Assembly: GCA_003550305.1 (NCBI GenBank)
Contig: QKYT01000088.1
Location: 161,383 to 217,217, forward strand
Reading direction: 5' to 3'
Length of the DNA: 55,835 bases
DNA from: Glomus cerebriforme
Taxonomy: Eukaryota; Glomeromycota; Glomeromycetes; Glomerales; Glomeraceae
The translations under genes and the position numbers were made by a program. Of this stretch, positions 1 through 11,215 are shown piece by piece; within the stretch, counting starts at the first letter, position 1, and every line of letters starts with the position of its first letter. A model generated the notes under the pieces. It did no database searches. It saw nothing but the letters and a program-made list of their open reading frames with translations, and was not told where the DNA came from.

Positions 1-2960
1 TTTTTAAAAAAAAGTTTGTTAAAACAATTACTAATTTACTAATTTTTATAAATCATGTATTAAGCTAATTGATATTGTTAAAATTTGTTTCATCTATTCC
101 AATAAATTCAACCAATCATTGAATAGATGAAATTGTAACTTGATGTCCAGAAATAATGTTCCACACAATGAGAATATTACAACTTCAAATTACTTTTATG
201 TGAATCTTTATAATTATTAAAATTGTAATTAATCAAAATCTGTTTCATTATTAATCCCTGCCATATCTAAATGTTAGTTATTCATGTTGTTCCTTTTGAA
301 TTCTGCAACATCAACATTTTCCATTTGATCTTTAATTTCAGATATTTAAATAATTCACCCACTTGGTTGCTATAGTCCATCACGAACATCCATTTATCCC
401 ATGTAATATCAACATTTAAATGAAATTTATCACTTGGTTGCTGCCTTCAGTTATAGATATCCCCTGATATTAATAACCTCATTTTCTTTTTTATTCTTAG
501 TTGCATTTAATATTAACACATTCTTTTCTTGCTAACTACAGTCACATTACCATAAGTAGGTTCTTGATGTTATGGGTCTTTTTTGGTATTAATCTGAGTA
601 CATAACATCAAAGAAAATAGTAGTGCAATTAATTATGGATAGCTCACAACTTAAAATCTGTTATAATACATACCTCATTATCTTCATGTCTTTATTATCT
701 TTATTATTTTCATTTCCACAAACAAATCTTTCAAATTATTTACTTTTTATTACATCTGATATATATATTTATTTTTAGATTTTTTTCTTATCTTTTCTAT
801 CTTGTAATGATATCTTTATAGTCTTTATAAAACACAGTATACAGGAAATAAAGAGGGAATTCTAGTCTAAACCAAACCAACCAGTTAGGAGAGACTAGAC
901 TAATTGACTGGTTTTTCCTTGCCTGTAACGAATATATTTACTTGAATTTTATTATTTTTGACAAGTAATTGTTGATAATAAATGTAATCATTGATAAAAA
1001 AGTTGATGTTGAATAAGAGGGTAATTGATTATTGAGATTATTGGTAAGTATTATTCGATGATGAAATGAGTAACAATATGTGTAGTTTTTAATTTTTTTC
1101 CCGCGTTCTTAATATTTTATAACCTATTTTCTTATTACAGCACGTATTAAATGTATAGGGGATAATAGTAATTGGTAGGCTAATTTAACTTATATTTGCT
1201 TTGTTAATTTATGACAGTTTACTAAGTATTATTTTATTATTGTACTAGAAGTACTTTGAAAATTTGTTGGAAATTTTGATTAAAAAGTTTCATCATATTA
1301 CTATATACAATATTGATTGATTTATTTATTTAAATTTTCGTTATAATATACCATATCCTGATGTACAAATTATATTTATATATTTATATATTGAAATTTA
1401 TTAATTGGGAAATTTTTAATTAATAAATAGCTCTCTAAATTGTTAAAAATAGGAAACAATTTTTTTTTCGGAATTGTTAATTGATGTTAATGATCAAACC
1501 TAAAGAAAGAAAAAAATAATTAATAAAATTATTTTTATTAAATAAATTTTAAATAACAACTATATTATTAATAAAAAAATATCTTTTTTCTGATTTGACA
1601 AATATCATTTTTTCTGATTAATTTTATTTCTAAAAAAATTAATTGATCGAATTTTGATGATGAATATATTAAAAATCTTACATAAAATATAGAATTCTAT
1701 TTTGTTAATTGGTTTTATTTTTATTATGTATTCACGTTTATTATATAAACAGAAAAATGATTTATAAAATGTTTTTTTTGATAGATATAAATCAATAGAA
1801 TATAAACTATGCATTATTTTGAGCTTCACTTTCAGCCAGGGTAAGTTTTAGTAATGATTTTTGATGAAAAATATAAATGTTTAACATACCATGCCAATTT
1901 GAATGTGTATTTCGTGTTTACCAGAATGAAAGCTTTAATCTGTAAATGAATGATTTTAGATCATCTTTATCAACCGATCCTCCTTAATAGCGCAATCATA
2001 ATAATAGTGATCGCGATGTTAGTTTTAGAAGATTATTAATCTGTTTTTACGAATTGTCTTTGAAAAAATTCTTTTATTAAGAATTATTTCTTTCGATGGT
2101 ATAAAGGGGTGTGTGAATTGGTGTGAAAAATTTCTTTCTATTTTGGAAATTTTTTTTAAGATCGTCAAAAGTATATATGTTACCGACTTACCTTACCTTT
2201 ATAGTTACAAATCATGTAAGCTTTTAATAAATAAATCTGGTACGATCCGGTGGCATACTCGGAATATTACACAAACTACGATAATCAGGATCACCTAATC
2301 TTTTTAATGTCATTTTTTTTTGTTATAAAAACGTAAATAATAAAAAAATAAAACTGTTATTAAAGATATTAAAGAAAAGAATTCCAGTCCCCCATAAAAA
2401 CTTTACTTTTCATTATCTAAAAATGCAGTTTTTTTCATATTTTATTATACAGAGGATGCCAAGTAAGAAACAATAGCCATGTCACTTTACCATCCTTATG
2501 GAAGACCATAGATTCCAGCAACAGCGTAAAAAGATCATGTTTCGTAGTTGAACATTAGTAAAACGGCGAAACCTTAAGGAACAGATCCCTTTGTGACTTA
2601 TATTCGGATATTGGTCTTCAACCGATACTTTTATCTCCTAACCACTATTTAAATCGGTGTGTTAGCTCCGTAATAAATAACTGAATCGGATCCTGATTGT
2701 AGATCACATGAGTTTACATTGAATTAAAAAATTGTATATGCAAGATTCCCTTATCTGTTATTTTTAGACAAAGAACATAACTAAATTAATTAATGATTAT
2801 CGGACCTTTCATTAACCTACCCAAGAATAGTTAATTATATACAAAAGCGGTTAGACTATTCATGCACAAAAAAAAATCTAAATGGCTACTTGAAAATTAT
2901 ATAAAGGCATAAAATCATAATCCGTAATAAATTCACAATACAGTATTAATATTATTCATC
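1..2960. other. A/T-rich intergenic region, no gene recognised
   Basis: Only short reading frames without recognisable motifs occur here. A 12-bp perfect inverted repeat (88-99 against 121-132, TTTCATCTATTC) could form a hairpin. A small palindromic unit bounded by TA-CAGG and CCTG-TA lies at 840-926. The stretch 2450-2720 is less A/T-rich than its surroundings but carries no coding signal I can read. The last 100 bases form the promoter of the next gene. Confidence 0.6.
2898..2905 (+). promoter_or_regulatory. TATA-box-like element of the kinase chimera
   Basis: The sequence TATATAAA followed by GG lies 56 bases upstream of the ATG at 2961. Similar elements sit 43-60 bases upstream of two other kinase start codons in this window, which supports a core promoter reading. 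No transcription start can be seen directly. Confidence 0.45.
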
Positions 2961-5900
2961 ATGCCTGATGATACCAACACAAATGAATGGATCGAATGGA
3001 TTGAAGAAGCAGTTTCTAAGCAACATATTAAATATTATGAATATAAACATTTCCATAACATTGAAGCAATCGGTTCTGGAGGATTCGGAGAAGTCTTTCG
3101 TGCAAATTGGAAACATCATCCTCATTATTTTGCGTTGAAATCTTTTTTTAAATTCAATGACGCAACGTATAAAGAAGTTGTTCAAGAGGTAATTAATTGT
3201 GTTGATATGACATTTTGTCTTTATATATATATAATATATGTCTAACTTATTATAGTTTAGCTTAAACTTCAGCGCGAAGTTGATTTTCACGAAAATATTA
3301 TTCGTTTTTGTGGCATTACAAAAGGTATTAATAAACATTTAATAGATGTTACTTTATAAAAAAAATTGATGTAATTTTTTTTTCCTTTTAATTAGACAAA
3401 AATTATATATTGGTAATGGAGTATGCCGATGGCGGTACTCTTCGAAAATACTTGAGTAAAAATTTTAGTAATCTTACTTGGGATGATAAATTCAATTTGG
3501 CACTTCAATTGGTTTATGCTGTATCATGCTTGCATGATGAAGGGATTGTGCACCGTGATTTGGTAAATTCGTTTATATTAATTTATGAATTTTATGTATA
3601 TTGTTTAATTATAATTTAAAATTATTGAATTTTATTAATAATAGCATTCGGGTAATGTATTGGTCAGTAAGAATACCATCAAATTAGCCGATTTCGGATT
3701 GTCAAGAAGAATTGAAACATCATCCAATATTAGTTCAAAATTATGCGGATTACTTCCTTATATTGATCCAAAAAAATTCAGTAGTTCACAATATAAATTA
3801 AATGAAAAGAGTGATGTATACAGCGTTGGTGTACTATTATGGGAAATATCTAGCGGTAAACGGCCTTTTCAAACTGAAGAATATGAAATTAGTTTAGCTC
3901 TGAATATTTTACAAGGTAGCAGAGAAGAACCCGTCCCTGGTTCGCCTGATGATTATGTTAAACTTTATACTGGTAAATAAATATATATTTAACAATACTA
4001 TTATTATTTGATCTTGTAAATTTTTATTTATAGAAAAAATTTTTTTTTTTTTAGAATGTTGGAATGAAGAACCGTATAATCGCCCAACTATAGGTGATAT
4101 AGTAGTTCGATTGAAAGCATTTCTACCTAACGATCCAATAGAAAATGATCAAACCGATGATTTAGATGATATTACACATGATAATACTGCTGTATATGAA
4201 CAACAAAATTCTAATTCAACAAATTCAACCATTGCTGAAATTAAAAACTCAGGTGTCTCTTACTCAGGTGTCTCTTCTATTGTTTGGAAAACGAATGAAG
4301 TAATGGAATGTTTCAATGAAAAAATACCATTAAATGTGATTGTTGATGAAATATTAAAAAATATTTTTAAAAAATTGAATGAAGGAAAAGATTTGAAAGA
4401 ATATATTCTTGATGATTGTTGTAAAAATTATAACATCAGTTCGCAAGAAATTTATGATTGGTTATTGAATAATCAAAATGATTCAAATTCTATTTTTTTA
4501 CTTGGAAATTTCAATTATTCAGGAATCGGTACTGACGTTAATAAGGAAAGTGCATTCGAATTATATGAAAAAGCAGCGAATTTGGGAAATAATATAGCTC
4601 AATACAATCTCGCTCAAATGTATAAAATAGGAGAAGGTGTTAATGAAAATCATAAAAAAGCTTTTGAATTATTTGAAGAATCTTCTAAAGGGGAATTTTT
4701 GAATGGAATATTTATGTATGGATATTTTTATAGTAATGGAATTGGAACTAACGTCAATAAGCAAAAGGCATTTGAATTATATGAAAAAGCAGCGAATTTA
4801 GGACATAATGGAGCTCAACGTAATCTTGCCCTTATGTATAAGAAGGGAGAAGGTGTTGATAAAAATTATAACAAAGCTTCCGAATTATTTAAACAATTTT
4901 ATAAGACACACCTGCTTTGCAATAGTTCCTTTTTACATAAATCTCTGTTGGATTATTTTGTGGTACGCGACATTTATGATGATGTCAACGAAACAGACGA
5001 AACTCAACAAGTATTCCTTAAGGTAGATGATACACTAAACAAACTCAAACTTTTAGGAGAACAATCAGTTATTCAATTTTTAGCGGAGCGCGTCCAGGAA
5101 GAGCCAACATTCAGAAATCAGCTACATGAGTTCATAAACCATTCAAAAACAGATGAATCATTTCAAAATGTAGCTGCAAATGCTATCACGGTATTAGTTA
5201 AAGCTGGGGTGCAATTTAACGGCGCTGATTTAAACAGGATTCGTGTACCAGGGGCCGATCTTAGCTACGGAATATTTGATCATGCCCAATTCCAAGGGGC
5301 TGATTTAAGCAAGGTCAATTTACAAGGAGCATGGATTCGGGAAGTAGATTTTAATCATGCTAATATGACGGGAATAGAATTTGGAGAAAACCCCTTTATA
5401 ATATTAGAAAACTTAAACACAAATACTCACGGTGCTGATCATGATGGTATTTCCTGCTATTTTTCTCAAGATGGACAACTTTTAGCAGGAGCTATTAGAG
5501 ACACTATTATACTTTATAATGCAGAGACTTTTGAAGAAATATGGAAATCATGTGGTGAATTAGATAAATATGCTCGTGTAAATGATCTGAGCTGGAAGCC
5601 TTCAGTTTCAATCTCACAGAATGGGTCATTGATAGCCATGGGAAGATGGAATAATACTATTAGTCTCTGGATAAATAAAAATGAAAGACCATTAACTTTT
5701 AATTTTATCGGACATACTGATAAAATTTATTGTGTTTCAATTTCATCTAATGATGAATTTATTGCCTCAGGAAGTAGGGACTGTACTGTTTGTTTGTGGT
5801 CCATAAGAGAGAAAAGACTGTTACATATATTCAAAGAACATAAAGATGACGTTAATAGCGTATCATTTTCACCCAATAGCAAATTTATCGTCTCAGGAAG

Positions 5901-7356
5901 TGTGGACAATATGGTTTATTTATGGTCTGTAAATAAGAAAAAACTGGTACATGCATTTGAAGGACATAGATCTGGTGTTAAAAGCGTTTCATTTTCACCC
6001 GATGGTGAATTTATTGTTTCAGGAAGTAAAGATGGTATTGGTTGCTTATGGTCTGTAAATGAGGAAAAATTGTTGCATACACTTCAAGTAAGTACTGATG
6101 AAGTTTCAAGCATTTTATTTTCGCCTAATGGTGAATATATCATCTCAGGAAGCTGGGACCGTACAATAAGTTTATGGTCGGTAAAAGAGAAAAAATTGGT
6201 ACATAAATTTTATGGACACACTGATAGAGTTACCAGTGTTTCAAGTAATAGTGAATTTATTGCATCAGGAAGTTTTGATGGACAAATACGTTTATGGTCA
6301 ATAAAAGATAATGAAAAATTCACACATAGTTTAGGACGAGCGTTAATCAATGATGACTCAATTTCTCCAAGTGAGGATTGGATTGTTGATTGCTTTGATC
6401 TTCTTCGAGGTTCTCATGTATCAGATTGGTCTGCATCTTCACCTGATGGTAAATTCATCGCAAAAGCAAAGGAACAGTATATTCATCTATATTCAAGAGA
6501 AAACGATTTAATTTGTACTTTAGAAGCCGAAGAACAGCCAGATTGGAAATTTAATTGTATTTCAATTTCACCTGATAGTGAATTCATTGCAGCAGGACCT
6601 TGGATTGAGAATGGACTTTGGGGAAATTATTATGACATAAAACTATTTTCAGTGACAGATAGAGAGTTGATTCATACTTTTCGAGGTCATCAATGGCAAA
6701 TTAATTGTGTTTCATTCTCACCTGATGGAGAATTGCTTGCCTCGGGAAGTTGGGATAATACCATGCGTTTATGGTCACTAAAAGAGAAAAAATTGCTAGC
6801 TACCTTTGATCATAGTTCCTTTGGACATGAAAGATCTTGCATAGAATGCATTTCATTTTCTCCTGATAGTAAATTTGTTATAACAGGAGGATGGAATTAT
6901 ACAGTGGCTTTATGGTCAATAGAAAACATTGAGAGACCGCAGGAGATTTTTGATGAACATAAAAATATAATTTATGATGTTAAATTTTCTCCTGATGGTA
7001 AATTAATTGCATCAGCAAGTCGTGACAGTACTGTACGTATATGGTCAGCATTATCCGGCAATAAATCCCTGGCAATAATTCGAGGCTTTATGGGTAATGT
7101 CTCCCATTTGGCTTGGAATGCGACTCCAGAAGGCTTATTCTTACATACTATCAGTAATGAAATTATAGGTAATGAAGATAAATTTTATCGCTATTGGAAG
7201 ATAGAACAAGATGGTCGTAAGCTACGAGTAAAATTGCAGTGGGCTCCTTATCAATCAGCATTAACAGCATCTGATGCACATATTCAGAATATAAATGGTT
7301 TAAGCCCAATGAACGAAAAACTTTTAATACAACTTGGGGCCAAAAGAAAACCATAA
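2961..7356 (+). CDS. Protein kinase-Sel1-pentapeptide-WD40 chimeric protein
   Basis: Exons 2961-3188, 3261-3324, 3396-3562, 3645-3972 and 4055-7356 join in frame through GT-AG introns to give 1362 residues. The kinase domain covers about residues 30-285: glycine loop GSGGFGEV at 38-45, lysine in FALK at 60, HRDL at 150-153 followed by HSGN, and ADFG at 168-171. The usual APE is replaced by DPK in PYIDPKKF. Four Sel1 repeats follow (about 408-543). Next come the motif FLHKSLLDYFVVRDIYD (about 555-571), a helical stretch (581-648), pentapeptide repeats with GADL (649-705) and about twelve WD40 repeats (720-1340) ending in tryptophan-rich blades. The part after Sel1 resembles the C-terminal sensor half of fungal STAND/NACHT proteins, but no NACHT P-loop is present. 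It is probably a cytosolic signalling kinase with a large ligand- or partner-binding tail. The last exon is one uninterrupted frame, so the fusion does not depend on a guessed intron. The ligand and substrate cannot be inferred. Confidence 0.85.
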
Positions 7357-9518
7357 TACTGTAATTTATTTTGTTATAAAAATAAAAAATATATATTTCA
7401 TTTGACTGCTGCCAATGACAAAATTCAATTATCTGTAATATATATGTACAATTATACAATTTGATTGACCAAAAAAAAAATTGGCTATAAATAGTTAATA
7501 ATTAAAGGCCAAAATTCCAAACCCATTTTTTTTATATATTATATTTAATTAATAAAGAAAGATGTTTCAATTCATGTTAAACTTTTGATTCGAAATAGAT
7601 ATGCGTCTAGTATTCCTTACAATCCTCAACTTAAATTTGATTCGCATGCTAATTAATCGTTTTTTTTTTATTCAAAATAATTGTTCTTAAATTTCAAAAT
7701 TTTATTTCAAAAATTGTTTATTACAATATTAAATAGCTCGAAAAAAAAATGGGGAGAGATTCACGAAATAGAGCTAAAGGTTCAGAGAAATTATAATGGA
7801 TCCCAAAAATATTAGGATCGTATAATGAAAAATGTCAAAGGGAAAAAAAGTCACAAGAATTATTATTGAAGTGCATAACAGTTCCTTATCAAGAACGTTG
7901 TAACACTAAAGAATTACTGGATTGGCTTATAAAATCATGGAACGAGCGAGTCTCGACAGATAGTCGAAGTCCGTAACGCAAATATGTAAATAATATGACG
8001 AAAGATAAGAAGTTAGTATGAACTTTGAAAATTCCAAGCAAACAAAATTCTGATTATGCAAAACATATCGTTTCTTCGAAGCTGATCCTTTGGATCGTGA
8101 TGTGTAAAGCCTCGAGGGACAACTCCTCCGGAACTTCCATACCTTTATTCATAATCGACTCGTCCTTTACTTTCTTCACCAATAATCCCGTATTGAGAAG
8201 AATGCTAGTAGGAAGAACAAGTGTATAATCACGACTTGTTTTATTTTATTTTTTTTGCGGGAAGAAAATAATTATATTCTCCACTATAACAAACATCGTA
8301 AATGCGGCAGTTTAAATATTTATTGCTTAATAACGCGTTAAAGTTAAATTTTATTTTGTGACTGTTAAAAACCAGGATTAAGTATCGATCTTGGGGTATA
8401 CATCTTGATATGTTAATTATTTGCAGAAAAATATTTCAAGAAACTGAGGGCAAAATATCAACCTTTTAAAAGTAACTTAGGAATAAGCCATAAAATATAC
8501 CTGTGTTTCAATTACAAAACCAACCCTGTATTGCAATGTTGAAATATTTAATGAAATGCAAGAAAATCCAAACTATAATTCACGAATAAAAAAAAAATAA
8601 TGAAGAATCTGGATTTTAATCTATTTCATTTAAAGAAGATATGAAATATAGTAATAAGGATAAGGAATCCAAGTACAAAAAATATAATGTCTATTCAACA
8701 TGGTATGCTACGGTAAAAAAAAAAAAAAGAAAATATTAGCCAAATAGAAGCAGCAGAAAGAAAGCCACATCTTCTGGATTTTTACAATGGCATTGTATCC
8801 ATATGCTATTTGTTTATGTTATTTCTTTTTCATATTAACGAGCAATTATTGTATCTATAAACAGATAAACTCCTTTGATATTACATGAGTTTATCGTTAG
8901 AGTTTAAACTGCGGTCCCTAAAGCGATAAATTCAGTCATGTGAAGTCGATCATAGTCGCGCTCCATATTTCAAGATAACCGAATTTCGAACTTTGTGAGA
9001 CTGTTTTCGTAACATACTCAATAAGAAATGTCTTCTGGGTTAACTAGCTCAACTATAGGACTGAAAAAGTAGTTTCTATTTGTCAAGATTACCAACCTCG
9101 CCGCGAATCTCAGTGAAAAGGATTTTCCAGTAACAGAAGAGCTGAATTGCTTGAATTCTTTATTTGATCGAATTTAATAGAGTCTCTAGATACTATACTC
9201 ATTTTCTTAATACAATCGCAAATGACAACAATGACAATGAGTAACTTATGTACAGTACCTGAAAACATTATTGTCACCTGGATAACCTGGTATGTTCTTA
9301 TACAGAAGTATAAAATAGTTTGACTTCATTTTTTGTCTTCCCTACTTATTTAACCTTTTCCTGCTGTAGATCGACGAGTTAATGCGATATACCAATTTTG
9401 TGTTAGCAGTTGTTTCGCGTCTGAGCTGCTTCATATTTTAATATCTCATACTGATTTTTCTGCTGTTATCTCGTTTCTTGTGTCTCACCAATCATCAGTC
9501 GTGAAAAAAAGGAGAGCA
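7357..9518. other. Intergenic region with two short protein-like scraps
   Basis: No complete gene is seen. On the + strand 7797-7976 reads as 59 codons ending in LLDWLIKSWNERVS and then a stop. On the - strand 8245-8054 reads as about 63 codons containing KKVKDESIMNKGMEVPEEL and then a stop. Neither has a start codon in context and I cannot assign a family. They may be relics of decayed genes. The rest is A/T-rich. Confidence 0.35.
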
Positions 9519-11215
9519 ATGGAAGAATGTAAGAAATATAATTGCATTACTTAATCATTCATTCACTCATTATTAAAGATATTTTTTCTTGATCAGTTAC
9601 GATTATTACTACCACGTCAAAGAAAAAAAATGGATGGTCAATAGTGCCTTACGAGAAATTGACTGGTTTACTCATTATTTTGTGGACTCAATAAAACAAG
9701 AACAAAACTACCAATTACGTGAGAAAATTATCGATCGTTCATTCACAATTTTATATGGAACACGAGCGTCTGGGAAATCGACGCGAGTGTTGAGAACAAT
9801 TTCGCAGTTGGAAAAGATGATTACTTATGCAACTAGTAGGTTTAGTTCTTATTCGACGGATAACCGCTCTCTACATATTCTTACCGTTTTCCCATTCTTT
9901 CCGAACAAGCATGTCTTTTGAACAAATTAGTAAATTTAATACTAGTTTCTGGAATTCACTCAGCACTTCTCTATATTTATAACCGTGACGAATGCTTTAA
10001 ATCCTATGTAAACATAAGGAGTTCCTTTTATTTTTAGTAAAAGAAATTTGACCAAGTATCCTGATGATCAAGTGGTTCTCTTTTTTGATGATTCCGAAAA
10101 ATTGTACTCAATTAATGATGAAATTCACATCGAGTTCTTCGCGCTATCAGAAACGATATGAAGTCCTATATCATCCAGGCTATCATTGTAATTGGTACCT
10201 GTATATCGACTCCAGAAATTCTGAAATTCCTGGTTCAAACTTAACTTCACCCTTCAATATCAAGGATTTAATTTACAATCCAAATTTTACTATAGAATAA
10301 GCACAAATGAGTTTAAATGATTTCAATCGAACAGGGGGGTATCCAAGATTTCTATGAACAGACAAATGGATATGAGAATGGTCATACTAAAATCTTAATA
10401 TCTTTTATCAAGACTGATTTGTTTATATCCTGGAGCAATGAATTGGTGAAAGAGATTATTGAATACCAAACGTTTCGAAATTTGGTTAAGTCTCTCCGGA
10501 ATCCCAAAGCTAAGACTGCAGTGAAATCTTTCGGGAACATTTTCTGGCAGATTCAAACTATGAAGAAAAAACTGTAGTTGACACCAGTAGTGCAGAATTT
10601 CTCGCTGCTGAAGGGGACCTTGTGCCTGGAAATGGCGCTGGAACATTCAAACTTTCCTCCTCTCTGGTGCGCTCTTCAACGCGTAATTCCCAAGATGTTT
10701 CCATCTTGTCCGCATTAAGAAGTCTCTTTCTTTAGTTCTGGTTATTTGAATATTTTATTAGCTATCAATTTATTTGACCTGATAAGATTGGTGTAAATGG
10801 TGCTTTCAATATGAGTGTCCCCAGAGAGAGCATTTATGATGCGGAGCTGTACTGAGTCTTGCGGAATTGGTTAGTAACAGCTATCTGGGCTTTCAAATAA
10901 CTGTTCAATGGCACCTGATATCCTACAAAGATGATAACAGACACCAACATAGTTATAGTGACATTGTCATAACTTCTTGTTATGAAACAGTCGTTCTCGA
11001 GCTTTTAGCCACAGCAACCTTGAAGAACATTTTTACCGAGCTCTTAAATATGCGAACCTACTCTCCGCAACCGACACTTGGATAGTTCATTTTATGTGTG
11101 AAGATAACTTGATAAAAAAACCTTAACGGCCATCCGATACTTTACTAAAAAATGGTCTTAATGTTTTCACATTTACCATGATCTTTCCTTTAAAAAATTT
11201 AAAACAATTACATGT
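9519..11215 (+). pseudogene. Crinkler-like P-loop NTPase with nuclease-like C-terminus, decayed
   Basis: Blocks in shifting frames spell one protein in family order. 9652-9840 contains a Walker A motif, GTRASGKST at 9757-9783, after FVDSIKQEQNYQLREKIID. 10038-10141 contains a Walker B-like VVLFFDDSEKLY. 10157-10243 has IIQAIIVIGT. 10216-10299 has TSPFNIKDLIYNPNFTIE. 10317-10577 has FYEQTNGYENGH. 10560-10735 has SAEFLAAEGDLVPG. 10786-11085 has VPRESIYDAEL, QWHLISYKDD, YSDIVI and VVLELLATAT. The order matches Crinkler-type proteins of mycorrhizal fungi, in which a P-loop ATPase precedes a restriction-enzyme-like domain; that match is from memory of the family. At least four frame changes and several internal stops break it (for example after FFALSETI and after DAELY). 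A gap at about 9841-10037 may be a former intron. An ATG at 9519 with a donor at 9529 and an acceptor near 9595 may be the old start, but this is uncertain. Confidence 0.75.

Noticed and set aside
2952..3338. 128-codon - strand frame over kinase exons 1-2
   Set aside because: Antisense shadow of confirmed kinase coding sequence.
8025..8228. + strand 67-codon frame
   Set aside because: No ATG-supported coding signal; the opposite strand reads more like protein.
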